64,000 nt of DNA, from the NCBI GenBank assembly GCA_963831645.1, contig CAWHQZ010000023.1, positions 62,001 through 126,000 of the forward strand, read 5' to 3'. Of the stretch, positions 1-10,433 are shown piece by piece (position 1 is the stretch's first letter; each line of letters begins with the position of its first letter). Position numbers and translations under genes: made by a program. The stretch comes from CAWHQZ01 sp963831645 (GTDB lineage: Bacteria; Pseudomonadota; Alphaproteobacteria; Rhizobiales; Aestuariivirgaceae). The notes under the pieces were generated by a model that worked only from the letters and a program-made list of their open reading frames with translations, did no database searches and had not been told where the DNA came from.

Positions 1-2
1 TG

Positions 3-606
3 TCCCACGACAGCGACCCCGCCATCGTCTCGACCGCCGCCCGCGACATCGCCACCCTCGACATCGTCGAGCCCGCGAGCGGCACCCGGGGCGGTGACCT
101 CGTGCTCAAACTGGTGATCACCGGCGCGGTCGCCGTCCCCGGCGCGGCGCTCGGCGGGCTGCTCGCGCGCGGTGACGAAGCGATCAACGCGAAGCTCGCC
201 ACGCTGCGCCCGGCCCTTGCGCTCAAGTGGGCCGACCGCGCGCTCGGCGCGATGGCGACCGCGCCCACCGGCTACGCGTTCGCCTCGACCATCGAGTTCT
301 GGCTGCAGTGGCTCGAGGCGCTCGCCGGCCGGCTGCCCGATGCCGCACGCGTGCTTCGACCAGGCGGCGCGCGCGCTCGCGTTCCAGCGCGAGACGCTGG
401 TCGAGGAGGTCGTGCTGCGCGCCCGTCGCCCGCCGTGCCTCGGTGCCGAGACCGCCGCGCTCGAGATGCCGCTCGCGACCTTCACCGCTTCGATCGCGCC
501 GCGCCTGCGCGCCCTCGCCGGCCTGGCCGGGGAGTCCGACGGCCTGCGCCGTGCGCTCGCCGCGTGGCTCGGCGAAGGCCCGGACGCCACGCCCGCCAAG
601 CCGTAG
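3..606 (+). CDS. Unidentified protein, C-terminal part (cut by window edge, frameshifted)
   Basis: An open frame enters from the left edge in frame 3 and runs to about position 350. There the coding pattern moves one frame forward and continues to a TAG at 604-606. Joined, it gives about 200 residues that are rich in Ala, Leu and Arg and look helical, with a WADRALGAM segment and an EFWLQWLEAL segment. I see no signal peptide in the visible part and no motif that I recognise. The one-base shift is of the same type seen in many conserved genes of the window, so the two halves are probably one gene. Family unknown. Confidence 0.4.
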
Positions 607-640
607 CTCCAGGGCGCGGGAATCCCGGGAGCCGCGCCGC

Positions 641-1057
641 TCACCGCGACGGCGGCGGCGGCGGGACGCCGTCCCGCCCGGCCGGCACCCCGGTGGCGCC
701 GCCAACCCCGGGCCGCACGGCCGGCAGCTTGCCGATGATGCAGTCGATCGCCTTGTTGGTCGCGGCCCCGTTGTCGCTCATCGCGGTGATGAACTGGCGA
801 TACTGGGTGGACGTCCATTTCCCGAAGTACAGGCTGGAGGTCGCATCGATGAACCCGGCCCCGCTGCCGCCGCCGGGCCCGTAGCCCTGCGCCCATTGCC
901 GGACGAGCATCGGTCCGATCGTGTCCGGATAGCACTCCCGCCCGACCCGGTCGAGGAAGCCGTCGAAGCCGGGCGACGGCTTGAATTGGTCGGGCGCGCA
1001 CGCGGCGACGAGGGTGGCAGCGGCGATGGCGGCAAGCGTGCGGCGATTGGTGTTCAT
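641..1057 (-). CDS. Small predicted lipoprotein of unknown function
   Basis: The gene encodes 138 residues. The N-terminus has a basic start (MNTNRR), a short hydrophobic stretch and a lipobox ending VAAC, so the mature protein probably begins at Cys20 and is lipid-anchored in the envelope. The rest contains a Gly-rich YGPGGGSGAG segment and a Pro/Arg-rich tail. I do not recognise a family. It lies 21 bases downstream of the mmsA stop on the same strand and may be the last gene of that operon. An AGGGAGAGAA-type ribosome site precedes the ATG. Confidence 0.6.
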   Translation of the reverse strand: MNTNRRTLAAIAAATLVAACAPDQFKPSPGFDGFLDRVGRECYPDTIGPMLVRQWAQGYGPGGGSGAGFIDATSSLYFGKWTSTQYRQFITAMSDNGAATNKAIDCIIGKLPAVRPGVGGATGVPAGRDGVPPPPPSR

Positions 1058-1078
1058 TCTTCTCTCCCTGTGATCCGT

Positions 1079-2596
1079 TCAACCCAGCGTCGGCATGTTG
1101 AGGCCGGGCGCCGGCGTGTCCTGGTGCGGCCACCGGGTGGTGACCGCCTTGGTGCGGGTGTAGAACTTGACGCCCTCGACGCCGTGGACGTGCAGGTCGC
1201 CGAAGAGCGAGCCCTTCCAGCCGCCGAAGGAATAGAACGCGACCGGCACCGGGATCGGCACGTTGATGCCGACCATGCCGACCTGGATTTCGTTCTCGAA
1301 GCGGCGCGCGGCGCCGCCCGACTCGGTGAAGATCGCGGTGCCGTTCGCGTACGGGTTCGCGTTCACCAGCGCGATCGCCTCTTCCAGCGTGTCGACGCGC
1401 AGCACGATCAGCACCGGCCCGAAGATCTCGTCCTGGTAGATCTTCATCGCCGGCTTGACGTCGTCGAACAGCGTCGTGCCGAGGAAGAACCCGTCCTCGT
1501 GGCCCTTGACGGCGAGGCCGCGGCCGTCGACCACGAGCTTCGCGCCCTCCTTCGCGCCGAGGTCGACGTAGCCCTTCACCTTGTCGCGATGCGCCCTCGT
1601 GACGAGCGGCCCCATGTCGACGCCGTCGGCGTCGCCCGGCCCGACCTTGATCGCCGCCGCCTTCTTCTTCAGGAGCCCGACCAGCGGGTCCGCCGCCGCC
1701 CCGACCGCGACGACCGCGGAGATCGCCATGCAGCGCTCGCCCGCCGAGCCGTACGCCGCGCCGATCAGCGCATCGGCGGCGAACTCGAGGTCGGCGTCGG
1801 GCAGCACCACCGCGTGGTTCTTCGCCCCGCCGAGCGCCTGCACGCGCTTGCCGTGCCGCGCGCCGGTCTCGTAGATGTACTTCGCGATCGGCGTCGAGCC
1901 CACGAAGGACACGGCGTTGATCGCCGGGATGGGCGAGGATCGCGTCCACCGCCTCCTTGTCGCCGTGGACGACGTTGAACACGCCGTCGGGCAGCCCCGC
2001 CTCCTTGAAGAGCTCGGCCATCCGGATCGAGGCCGACGGCACCTTCTCCGACGGCTTCAGCACGAACGTGTTGCCGCAGGCGATCGCCACCGGGAACATC
2101 CACAGCGGCACCATCACCGGGAAGTTGAACGGCGTGATCCCCGCGCACACGCCCGACCGGCTGGCGCAGCGTGTGGGTGTCGACGCCGGTGCCGACGTTC
2201 TCGGAGTACTCGCCCTTGAGGAGGTGCGGGATGCCGCAGGCGAACTCGACGACCTCGATCCCCCGCTGCACCGAACCCATCGCGTCGGGCAGGGTCTTGC
2301 CGTGCTCCTCGGTGACGATCCGCGCGAGCGCCTTCTGTTCCTGCTGGAGGAGCTGCGAGGAACCGCTGCATCACCCGCGCGCGCCGCAGCGCGGGCGCAT
2401 CGCGCCACTCGGGATAGGCGGCCTGCGCCGCCTTCACCGCCGCGTCGATGTCGGCGGCGTTGCAGAACGGGACGCGCTTCGTGACGGCACCGGTCGCCGG
2501 ATTGGTGACCTCGCCGGAGCGGCTCGCAGACGAGCCGGCCGGTTTGCCGCCGATCCAGAGCGGGACAGTGAGCGCTGCGTCGACGGGCTTGTTCAT
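1079..2596 (-). CDS. mmsA: Methylmalonate-semialdehyde dehydrogenase (acylating), frameshifted
   Basis: This enzyme (also IolA) oxidises malonate or methylmalonate semialdehyde to acetyl- or propionyl-CoA and ends the myo-inositol and valine pathways. The pieces read in order as an aldehyde dehydrogenase of about 500 residues, the normal length. They include the N-terminal GGKPAG and NPATGAV region, a central VGTGVDTHTLRQPVG segment, the substrate loop FVGSTPIAKYIYETG, GGAKNHAVVLPDAD and the catalytic-Cys motif GERCMA. Three single-base insertions near 2360, 2160 and 1932 split the frame; removing them restores the family sequence. AAGGAGAT lies just before the ATG. Its place behind iolC and a LIV-type transporter points to inositol catabolism (iolA). 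Confidence 0.88.
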
Positions 2597-2665
2597 GGGG
2601 GATCTCCTTCAGGCTTCCGTACTCGGCCCGAATTGTGACCCAACTTCCGCTGCACGCGCTAGCCG

Positions 2666-3466
2666 CTACTGGCTCGCGGTGATTCCGCCGTCGATGTAGA
2701 GCGTCTGGCCGGTGATGAAGGCGCCCGCGGGCGCGCAGAAGAGCAGCGCCGCACCGGCGATGTCGCGCGGCTCGGCGAGGCGCCCGAGCGGGATGCGCGG
2801 CAGCGTGGTCGCGAGGAAGTCGGGACGCGCGAGGTGATGCGCGATCATTTCGGTGCGGACGTACGTCGGCGCGATGCCGTTCACCGTGATCGCGTGCGGC
2901 GCGAGCTCCATCGCGTGCTGCTTGACGAGGAGCGCGAGGCCGCCTTTCGCCGCGCAGTACGCCGAGTAGCCGCGGCCGCGGATGCCGAGCGCCGAGCGCA
3001 CCGACCCGAAGTGGACCTGCCGCCCGCCGCGTCCGCCGGCGATCTGGTGGCGTGCCGCCGCCTGTGCGAGGAACATCGCGGCCTTGACGTTGACCTCGAA
3101 CACCTCGTCGAACGCCTCCTCGGTGACCTCGAGCAGCGCCTGCTCGCGGTTGAGCCCGATGCAGTTCACGAGGATGTCGAGGCGCCCGTGCTCGCCGGCG
3201 ACGGCGTCGACCGATTCGCGGATGCTCGCGACCGAGTGGGCGTCGAACGCGAGGCCCGAGGCGCGGTGGCCCGCCGCGCGGAGACGTGCCGCCGCGGCTT
3301 CGGCCTTCTCGCGGCTGCGGCCGGACACCGCCACCGTCGCGCCGTGGTGCGCGAGCGCCCACGCGATCGCCTCGCCGATGCCGCCGTAGCCGCCGGGGAT
3401 GTAGGCGACCTGGTCGCGCAGATCGAACAGCGCGCCGACCTCTTTCGGATAGTCGATGCCGCTCAT
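2666..3466 (-). CDS. Short-chain dehydrogenase/reductase (SDR) 1
   Basis: This is a classical SDR of 266 residues. The nucleotide-binding motif reads PGGYGGIGEA in place of the usual TGxxxGIG, followed by VSGRS, an NNAG-equivalent VNCIG, a catalytic Ser in HFGSV and the YxxxK pair in YSAYCAAKGG. The C-terminus (FITGQTLYIDGG) is typical. The ATG at 3466 touches the stop of the upstream SDR with no gap, so the two are translationally coupled. Position in an inositol-type cluster suggests oxidation of a polyol or sugar acid, but the substrate cannot be read from the sequence. Confidence 0.85.
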   Translation of the reverse strand: MSGIDYPKEVGALFDLRDQVAYIPGGYGGIGEAIAWALAHHGATVAVSGRSREKAEAAAARLRAAGHRASGLAFDAHSVASIRESVDAVAGEHGRLDILVNCIGLNREQALLEVTEEAFDEVFEVNVKAAMFLAQAAARHQIAGGRGGRQVHFGSVRSALGIRGRGYSAYCAAKGGLALLVKQHAMELAPHAITVNGIAPTYVRTEMIAHHLARPDFLATTLPRIPLGRLAEPRDIAGAALLFCAPAGAFITGQTLYIDGGITASQ

Positions 3467-4211
3467 TCAGTCCATCACCAGGCCGCCGTTGAGATCGACG
3501 ATCTCGCCGGTGATGAAGCCCGCGAGCGGCGAGGCGAGGAAGCGCACGACGTGGGCGAATTCCTCCGGCTCGCAGAACCGGCCGACCGGGAACCTGCGCG
3601 AGCAGCGCCTGCCGCTGCGCCTCGGTGAGCTGCTCGGTGACCATCGGCGTGTTCACGTACGCCGGCGAGATGCCGTTCGCCGTCACGCCGTGCGGCGCGA
3701 GCTCCCGCGCGAGCGAGAAGGTGAGCGAGGTCAGCGCGCCCTTCGAGACCGAGTAGGTCGTCCCGGCCGTCAGCCCGCCGGTCTTGGCGGCGAGCGAGCA
3801 GGTGGTGATGATCCGCCCCCAGCGCCGGCGCTTCATGTCCGGCACCACCGCGCGCGACAGGTAGAACGCGCCGTCGAGGTTCGCCGCGAGCACGCGCCGC
3901 CACTCGGCGTCGTCGGTCGCCTCGACCTTGTTGTTGGAGAGGATGCCGGCGTTGTTCACCAGGATGTCGACCGGCCCGAGCCGCTCGACGATGCGCGCGT
4001 GCCCCGCGCGCGCCGCCGCGGGATCGCCGATGTCGAAGGCGACCGGGAGGACCTCGTCGCCGAGCTCGCGCGCGCGCGCATCGTTCGCCGGCGCGTTCAC
4101 GTCGACCATCGCGACGCGGCAGCCGTCCTCGAGCAGGACCTTCACCGTCGCGAGGCCCATCGTCCCCGCGGCGCCGGTGACGAGCGCGACCTTGCCTTGC
4201 AGCGGTTTCAA
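3467..4211 (-). CDS. Short-chain dehydrogenase/reductase (SDR) 2, frameshifted
   Basis: This is a second SDR of about 247 residues. It shows VTGAAGTMGLA for NAD(P) binding, LVNNAGI, a catalytic Ser in TTCSLAAKTGG, YSVSKGA, and a normal end FITGEIVDLNGG. One extra base near 3602, between ALLAQ and PVGRF, breaks the frame close to the C-terminus. I chose a TTG start at 4211, ten bases after the permease stop, because the family-like sequence LKPLQGKVALVTG begins there and no ATG is available; AGGGG lies upstream. It sits between the permease and SDR 1, probably in one operon. Confidence 0.8.
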
Positions 4212-4221
4212 CTCTCGACCC

Positions 4222-5151
4222 CTACGCGTCCAGCACGCTCTTCTTCCCGAACAGCCCCCGCGCGCGGAACGTGACCACGGCGATGAAGAGAAGATACATC
4301 GACATCAGCGACCATTCCGAAGCATAGGCGCCGGTGAGCCCGACGACCAGCCCCACCGCGAGCCCGGCGACGACCGCGCCCCAGAGGCTGCCGACGCCGC
4401 CGAGCACGATGATCAGGAACGCCGGCACGACGGCGTCGACGCCGACGTGCGGCCGGATGCCCCAGATCGGCGCCATGATCACCCCGGCGATCGCGGCGAG
4501 CGCGGTGCCGAGGCTGAAGACGAACAGGCGCAGCCGCGAGAGGTTGATGCCGAGCGCGCGCACCATCTCGCTGTCGTGCGCACCGGCCTTGATCATCGCG
4601 CCGTAGGGCGTCTTCTCGATGAAGAGCCACAGCGCGAGGATCGCGATCACCGCGAAGGCGCTCGCGTAGAACCGGTACTTCGAGTAGATCAGGTCGCCGA
4701 AGAGGAACGCGCCGGAGATCGCCTCGGGCAGCGGCAGCTGCTTCTCGGTCGAGCCCCAGACGAGGCGAATCACCTCCTCGATCACGAGCGCCGCGCCGAA
4801 CGTGAGCAGCAGCCCGTAGAGCGGGTCGCGCCCGTAGGTGCGGCGCATGCAGAGCTCGAGCAGCATCCCGAAGAGCCCGACGAACACCGGCGCGAGGAAG
4901 AGCGCGACGAGGTAGCGGGTGCCGACCGGCAGCGCGAGGTACCACGCCTGCAGGTCGGGGAAGAGCCCGAGCTTCGGCGTGACGATGAACAGCGCGAAGT
5001 ACATCCCGAGCGCGAAGAGCGACCCGTGGGCGAGGTTGATCGTCTCCATCACGCCCACGATCAGCATGAAGCCGAGCGCGATGAGCGCGAAGAGGAGCCC
5101 GAGCGTCACCCCGTTGACGAGGTGCGGGAGGAGGTTGAGCAGGAAGTCCAT
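4222..5151 (-). CDS. LIV-type (HAAT) ABC transporter permease, LivH-like
   Basis: The 309-residue inner-membrane protein has about eight hydrophobic segments and the family features ALGFMLIVGVMETINLAHGS near the N-terminus, LLLTFGAALVIEEVIRL in the middle and IVLGGVGSLWGAVVAG near the C-terminus. It matches LivH-type permeases of branched-chain amino acid and related importers. The partner LivM and the ATPases are coded divergently at 10434-12921, and the binding protein lies just upstream. With iolC and mmsA in the same operon, an inositol or other polyol is a likelier substrate than leucine, but that is inference. Confidence 0.88.
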   Translation of the reverse strand: MDFLLNLLPHLVNGVTLGLLFALIALGFMLIVGVMETINLAHGSLFALGMYFALFIVTPKLGLFPDLQAWYLALPVGTRYLVALFLAPVFVGLFGMLLELCMRRTYGRDPLYGLLLTFGAALVIEEVIRLVWGSTEKQLPLPEAISGAFLFGDLIYSKYRFYASAFAVIAILALWLFIEKTPYGAMIKAGAHDSEMVRALGINLSRLRLFVFSLGTALAAIAGVIMAPIWGIRPHVGVDAVVPAFLIIVLGGVGSLWGAVVAGLAVGLVVGLTGAYASEWSLMSMYLLFIAVVTFRARGLFGKKSVLDA

Positions 5152-5227
5152 GTCGATCCGGCACGCCGGGACGCGGAGGCACGGAGAGGCGCCGCGCCCC
5201 CTCGCCCTGGCCCTCCGTCCTTGCGGC

Positions 5228-6558
5228 TTACTGCTCGTACGTCGGCGTGGACTCGTACGACTCGAGCTTGCACGCCATCGGCGCGTCCTTGTCCTCGACC
5301 TCCTGCGGCGGCACGCTGGTGAGGATCCGGAAGATGTCGTCCTTCTCCGCCGGCTTGTCGTTGTAGGTCGCCATGTAGATCGTCTGCTGGACCTGGTGCG
5401 TCGTCGGGCTGATCCAGGCGTCGAACTGCTGCATGCGGTCGCGGGCGGCCATCTTGCGGCCCTCGAGCTTCTTGATGACCGCGATGTTGTTGGTCGAGCC
5501 CGCTTCCTCGACGCAGCGCAGGAGCTCGCGCGTCGCGACGTAGCCGTTGTAGTAGACGTTCCCGGGGACCTGGATCTGCACGCCCGGATAGGCCTTCTGG
5601 TAGGCGGCGACGAACTCCTTCACGCCCGGCAGGTCGAGGCGGTAGTACCAGGTGGTGCCGAACACGCCGAAGATCGAGTCCGGCCCGAGGCCGTAGACGT
5701 CCGGCCAGTCCTGCTGGTTGTTGATCCACGCCGGCTTCTGGTTCATCTTGAGCTGCACCACCTGCTGCCGCAGCGCCTTGATGTCGTCGCCGCCGACCGC
5801 CGCGGCGACGACGTCGGGCTTGATCTGCTGCACCTTCAGCAGATAGGACGAGAAGTCGCGGGTGTTCTGCGGCACCAGCAGCTCGTCGACGATCTTGCCG
5901 CCGTTCGCCTCGACCAGCGTGCGCATCGCCTTCGAGGTGTTGTGGCCCCAGACGTAGTCGTTGGTGAGCAGCAGCCAGCGGTTGCCGTTCACCTTCAGCG
6001 CGTTCTTCACGATCGCGTGGGCGAAGTTGGTGCCGTTGCCGTCCCACACGAACTTCACGCGGTGGCAGTCCTTGCCCGCTTCCGTCGGCGACGACGAGTT
6101 GGTGTTGAGGTACACGCAGCCGTACTTCTGCGCCACCTGGCTGATCGCGTTGGCGACCCCGGAGTGCAGCGCGCCGATCAGGAACGCCGCCTCGTTGCGG
6201 GTGATCATCCGCTCGGCGACCCGCGAGCCGGTGGCCGGCGTCGTCTCGGTGTCGATGTGGATCGCCTCGATCGTCCGCCCGAGCACGCCGCCCTTGGCGT
6301 TGAACTCCCGGATCGCCATCATCGCGCCGAGCCGCTCCTCGTTGCCGCTCGCGCCGTACTGCCCGCTCGCGTCCATCGTGAGGCCGATCACGAGCGGCTT
6401 CTTCTGCGCCGCCTGCGACCAGACGTGGTTGTGCTTCCACGGCCCGAAGAACGGCGCCGCGCCCCACGCGCCGGCGGTGGCGGCCGCCATCGCCGAAGCC
6501 TTCAGGATCCTGCGGCGGGTCGGATTCGGTTGGCTTGCTTCTTCACTCGGTCGTTCAT
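5228..6558 (-). CDS. ABC transporter substrate-binding protein (HAAT family), Tat-exported, frameshifted near N-terminus
   Basis: This is the periplasmic receptor of the LIV-type importer. The mature part shows KKPLVIGLTMDASGQYGASG, the IREFNAKGGVLGR segment and LIGALHSGVANA, all typical of type I periplasmic binding proteins of this family. An in-frame ATG at 6490 would remove the signal peptide. An ATG at 6558 with GGAGGAG upstream reads MNDRVKKQAN and, after one extra base near 6515, joins PTRRRILKASAMAAAT, a twin-arginine signal. The true start is therefore most likely 6558. The gene lies between the dehydrogenase and the permease. Confidence 0.85.
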
Positions 6559-6583
6559 GGTCTCCTCCGTCGGTGTGGGCGCT

Positions 6584-7484
6584 TCAGCGCTTGATGATCT
6601 GGAATCCGTTCAGCTTCTCGTGCGCCTCGATGAGCGAGGGCACGTACTTGTCGCCGAAGCCGAGCTGCACCGCGGCGAGCAGCGTCGCGTGCATCGTGTC
6701 GGCGATCGGGCTCGCGACCGGCGCCGTCTCGGTCATGTGGGTGTAGTAGCGCAGGTCCTTCCGCGCGTTGTCGAGCGCGAAGAGGAGCCCGGTGAAGTCG
6801 CCCTGCAGGGCCTTCGGCACCAGCATCTGGAACATGTTGGAGTTCGCGCCGCCGGCCGAGATCAGCTTGTAGAGCACCTCGAGGTCGATGCCGACCTTCG
6901 CCGCGGCCGCGAGCGCTTCCGAGATGAGGCAGGCGTTGCCGAGGGCGAGGAAGTTGTTGACCAGCTTGATCTTGTGCCCGGCGCCCGGCGGACCGGCGTG
7001 GATGACGTTCTCGGCGAAGCACTCGAGCACCGGCTTCAGCTTCGCGAACGCTTCGGGGCTCGCGCCGACCATCGTATTGAGCTTGCCGAGCTCGGCCTCG
7101 CGCGGCGTGCGCGCGAGCGGCGCGTCGACGAACTCGACGCCCTTCGCGGCGAAGTCCGCGCGGATCCGCAGCGTCGAGTCGGGCTCCGCCGTCGAGCAGT
7201 CCACGACCGTCGTCCCGCTGCGGCACGACGGCCAGCAGCCCGCCCTCGCCGTAGACGTTCGCCTCGACCTGCGGCGTCCCGGTCACGCAGACGAACACGA
7301 TGTCGGCGCCTTCCGCGAGCGCCTTGACCGATTTCGCCTCCTTCGCGCCGGCGTCGAGGAGATCCTGGATGTTCGACCGGTTGCGGTGCACGAGGAACGC
7401 GAGCGGGTGGCCCTTCGCCACCAGGTTCTTCGCCATGCCGTGCCCCATGAGGCCGATGCCGATAAAGCCGATCCGCTCTTTCAT
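6584..7484 (-). CDS. NAD(P)-dependent oxidoreductase, 3-hydroxyisobutyrate dehydrogenase family, frameshifted
   Basis: About 299 residues. The N-terminal Rossmann motif is IGFIGIGLMGHGMAKNL, followed by HRNRS for cofactor selection, VFVCVTGTPQVE, DCSTAEP, the substrate motif DAPLARTPREAELG, GAGHKIKLVNNFL with the catalytic Lys, and a C-terminal helical domain. One inserted base near 7213 (VVPQ/GTTVVD) splits the frame. The ATG overlaps the iolC stop as ATGA, indicating translational coupling. In this setting it could reduce or oxidise an aldonate or inositol-derived semialdehyde; the exact substrate is not known. Confidence 0.85.
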
Positions 7485-9467
7485 GTCGTCTCCGTTGCCG
7501 AGTGAACTCTCGTGCCGCGCGCACTCGAGCGCGCCCGCTGCCACATCCCGATGAGGCGCGCGTAGCGCGCCGCGACGTCGTCGACGACCTCGCCGTCCGA
7601 CGCCCTGCCCGCGAACCACGCCCGCGCGGGCGCGGCGAAGATCGACCGGCCGACCGCGAAGCCCTTGCAGATCCCGAACTGCGCCGCGACCTCGAAGCTC
7701 GCCTCGAGCGTCGCCTCGTCCGCCTCCAGCCCGAGCATCACCACGCCGCGGCAGTGACGGTCGTGGCGCTCGATGACCGCGGTCACCTCCGACCAGGCGC
7801 GGACGTCGGCCGCCGGCGGCAGCTTCCACCAGTCGGGATAGGATACCGGCCTCGTAGAGCTGCGCGAGCGAGCGGGCGGTCGTCGAGGCGTCCGCAGCGA
7901 GCTCGCGCGGCGGCAGCACCTCGACGAGCAGCTCGCGGAACGTCGCAGCGCACGCGGCCTGGAGCGCGAGCAGTCTGGCGACCTGCGCGCGGCGCAACTC
8001 CGGCGGGTCGTCGGGGTGGTAGTAGACGAGGCACTTCGCGACGTGCTCGCCGGGCCAGGCGCGCAGCGCGAGCGCCAGGTTGTCGCCCGCTTCGAACGCG
8101 AGCGGCCGCGAGCCCGGCACCTCGACGGGTCTCGCGATCCACAGCCCCCGCCCGGTGAGGACGGGCAGAACGTCCTCGCCGTAGCGGTCGTCGAGGATCA
8201 CGCCGGCGCCCGGCGGTGTCCCCGGCGCCGCGCACGGCGCCCTCGGCGACCAGCCGCTTGAAGTCGCGGATCCGCTCGCGCGGCGCGCCGTGCTCGTCCG
8301 CGATCGCCTCGAGCTGCGCCCGATGGTCGAAGGCGAGCACCGCGAGCGACGGCCAGCGCTTCGTCCGCGTCGTGACGCGGTGCAGGCGCTCGAGCCCGGC
8401 GTCCTCGCGCAGCCGGGTCGTCCGGCTGCCGTGCGCGAGGAAATGCTCGAGCTCCTCCCAGCTCGGGATGGCGGGCGCGCAGCCGTGCCGCGACACGACG
8501 AGCGCCCCGCACGCGTTCGCGTAGGCCGCGCAGCGCTCGAGCGGCTCGTCGCGCAGCCAGCCGCGGAGAAAACCCGCCATGAACGCGTCGCCGGCGCCGA
8601 GGATGTTGTAGACCTCGACCGGGAAGCCGGGGCCGACGACGCCCTTGTCGAGCGCATCGGGGATCGCACCGGGAAACACGACGCAGCCCATCGGCCCGCG
8701 CTTCACGACCAGCGTCGCCGGCGTCAGCGCGCGCAACGCGCGCAGGGCGGCGAGCGTGTCGGTCGCACCGCCGGCGATGTGGATCTCCTCCTCGGTGCCG
8801 ACGATGAGATCGCACTCGGCGACGACCGTCTGCAGATGCGCGCTCACGCGGTCCGACGCGACGAACCGCTGCTCGCCGAGGCCGAGCCCGGTGAGGCCCC
8901 ACAGCACCGGACGGTAGTCGATGTCGAGTACGACGCGCGTTCCCGCCGCGCGCGCGAAGCGCATCGCGGTGCGGCAGGCGTCGTAGGTCTGCTGCGTCGA
9001 GAGGTGCGTCCCGGAGAGGAGGAGCGCCTTCGCCGAGGCGATGAACGCCGCGTCGAAAGTCGGCCGGCGAGATCGCCATGTCGGCGCAGTTGTCGCGGTA
9101 GAAGAGGAGCGGGAACGTGTCCTTGTCGCGGATGCCCAGGAAGACGAGCGCGGTGAGACGGCCGGGATCGGTGACCACGTGGCCGACGTCGACGCCCTCG
9201 GCGGCGAGCGTCTCGCGCACGAAGCGGCCGTTGTGCTCGTCGCCGACGCGGGTGAGCATCGCGGCCTTGAGGCCGAGCCGCGCGCAGCCGACCGAGGTGT
9301 TCGCCGGCGAGCCGCCCAGGTACTTCGCGAAGGTCAGCATGTCCTCCAGGCGGCCACCGGTCTGCTCGCCGTAGAGATCGACCGCCGCACGGCCGACGCA
9401 GATCACGTCGAAGGTCCGAGCGCCTCGGTGTCTCGCTCGTGCGCAGGTCGCTTGCGCCGCGGCTCAC
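7481..9467 (-). CDS. iolC: 5-dehydro-2-deoxygluconokinase fused to DUF2090 aldolase-like domain (IolC-IolJ), frameshifted
   Basis: The N-terminal half is a PfkB-type kinase. It has ICVGRAAVDLYGEQ, GGSPANTSVGCARLGL, and the anion hole and catalytic Asp in NILGAGDAFMAGF. It phosphorylates 5-dehydro-2-deoxy-D-gluconate in inositol breakdown. The C-terminal half is DUF2090, with AVLAFDHRAQLE, YHPDD and KGFAVGRSIF, thought in proteobacteria to do the IolJ aldolase step. Together about 660 residues. Single-base insertions near 9410, 9055, 8220 and 7840 break the frame. I favour a GTG start at 9467 that overlaps the RpiR stop (GTGA). A GTG at 9406 is the first start in the uninterrupted kinase frame. 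Confidence 0.88.
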
Positions 9468-10319
9468 GCGGCCCTCCGGGAGGCGCCGTTCCGCTCGGCG
9501 AGATGGTGGCCGACGCTGACGACGAGCGCCTGCGCGAGGCACAGCGGCTCGACGAGCGAGCGGAACGGCCGGCTCGAGTCGTCGCCGAGCTCGAACGCCA
9601 CGGTGGCGGAGCGCACGAGCGGCGACAGCGGCGTGTCGGTGATCGCGATCACCGGGACGCCGCGGTCGTGGCACGCCTGCGCGATGTCGACCGTCTCGGG
9701 CGTGTAGTTGCGGAAGCTCACCGCGATCAGCAGGTCCTTCCGGCCGGCCATGCGCGCGAACTCGCGGTTCATCCCGCCGGCGCCGTCGAGGAGCTGCGTG
9801 CGCACCTCGAGCTGGCCGAGCGCGTAGGCGAGGTACGCAGCCACCGGGAACGACCGCCGGAGACCGATGACGTGGGTGGTCTGGGCGCCGGCAAGCAGCT
9901 TCACCGCCGAGCGCAGGTCGGCCGCGCGGATCGCCTCCTCGAGCCGCTCGAGCCCGTGGATCGAGTCGGCGACGAAGCCGTGGAGCACCTCCGGCGGCGT
10001 CGTCCCGCCGCCCTTGCCGCGCGCCCGCAGGCTGGCGATGCGCTCGCGGTAGGACACCCCGGAGCGCGCCACCAGGTGCGAGCGGAAGAGGCGCTGCATC
10101 TCGGAGAAGCCGGCGAAGCCGATCGCGTTCGCGAACCGGATCAGGCTGGAGGGCTGCACGCCGAGGGAGCTCGGCGATCGCGGCGACGGTGCTGAGCGCG
10201 AGATCGTGCGGCCGCTCGAGCGCGTAGCGCGCGATCGCCTGCAGCTGCTTCGAGAGCCGCGGGTACTCGCGCGAGATCGCGTCCTTCAGCTCGTCGTACG
10301 TCGCCGGCCGCGCGGCCAT
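9464..10319 (-). CDS. MurR/RpiR-family transcriptional regulator, frameshifted
   Basis: About 285 residues. An N-terminal helix-turn-helix of the RpiR type (ISREYPRLSKQLQAIARYAL to PSSLIRFANAIGFAGFSEMQ) is followed by a SIS sugar-phosphate-binding domain (TTHVIGLRRSFPVAAYLAYAL and VSFRNYTPETVDIA). An extra base in a C run near 10167 (IAEL/LGVQ) splits the HTH from the rest. The gene is first in the minus operon, reads into iolC through a GTGA overlap, and is divergent from the livM operon. It probably represses both directions from the palindromes at 10335-10370 and responds to an inositol-pathway phosphosugar. Confidence 0.87.
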
Positions 10320-10334
10320 CGGCCGGTCCGGCCT

Positions 10335-10370
10335 GGAACAAACGCTAGAACAAACGTTCTTGCTTGTTCC
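10335..10370. promoter_or_regulatory. Candidate RpiR operator between divergent operons
   Basis: The 115-base gap between the RpiR and LivM starts contains a 36-base structure. Its outer arms are a perfect 7-base inverted repeat, GGAACAA and TTGTTCC. Inside is a second palindrome, AGAAC-AAAC-GTTCT. The 9-mer GAACAAACG also occurs twice as a direct repeat 14 bases apart. The position between two divergent sugar-uptake and catabolic operons fits a dual operator for the adjacent RpiR regulator. Confidence 0.55.
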
Positions 10371-10433
10371 AAGAATAGAACGTATATTGCGATTTGTCCA
10401 GACCGGCGAGAGACCGAAGGAGGAGACGCGGGA

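Noticed and set aside
227..1978. Very long plus-strand open frame opposite the lipoprotein and mmsA genes
   Set aside because: Its translation is Arg/Asp/Val-rich low-complexity sequence typical of the antisense of GC-rich genes; the minus-strand mmsA has clear family motifs.
4919..7327. 802-codon plus-strand frame over the permease, binding protein and dehydrogenase
   Set aside because: Antisense shadow in high-GC DNA; three recognisable genes occupy the minus strand.
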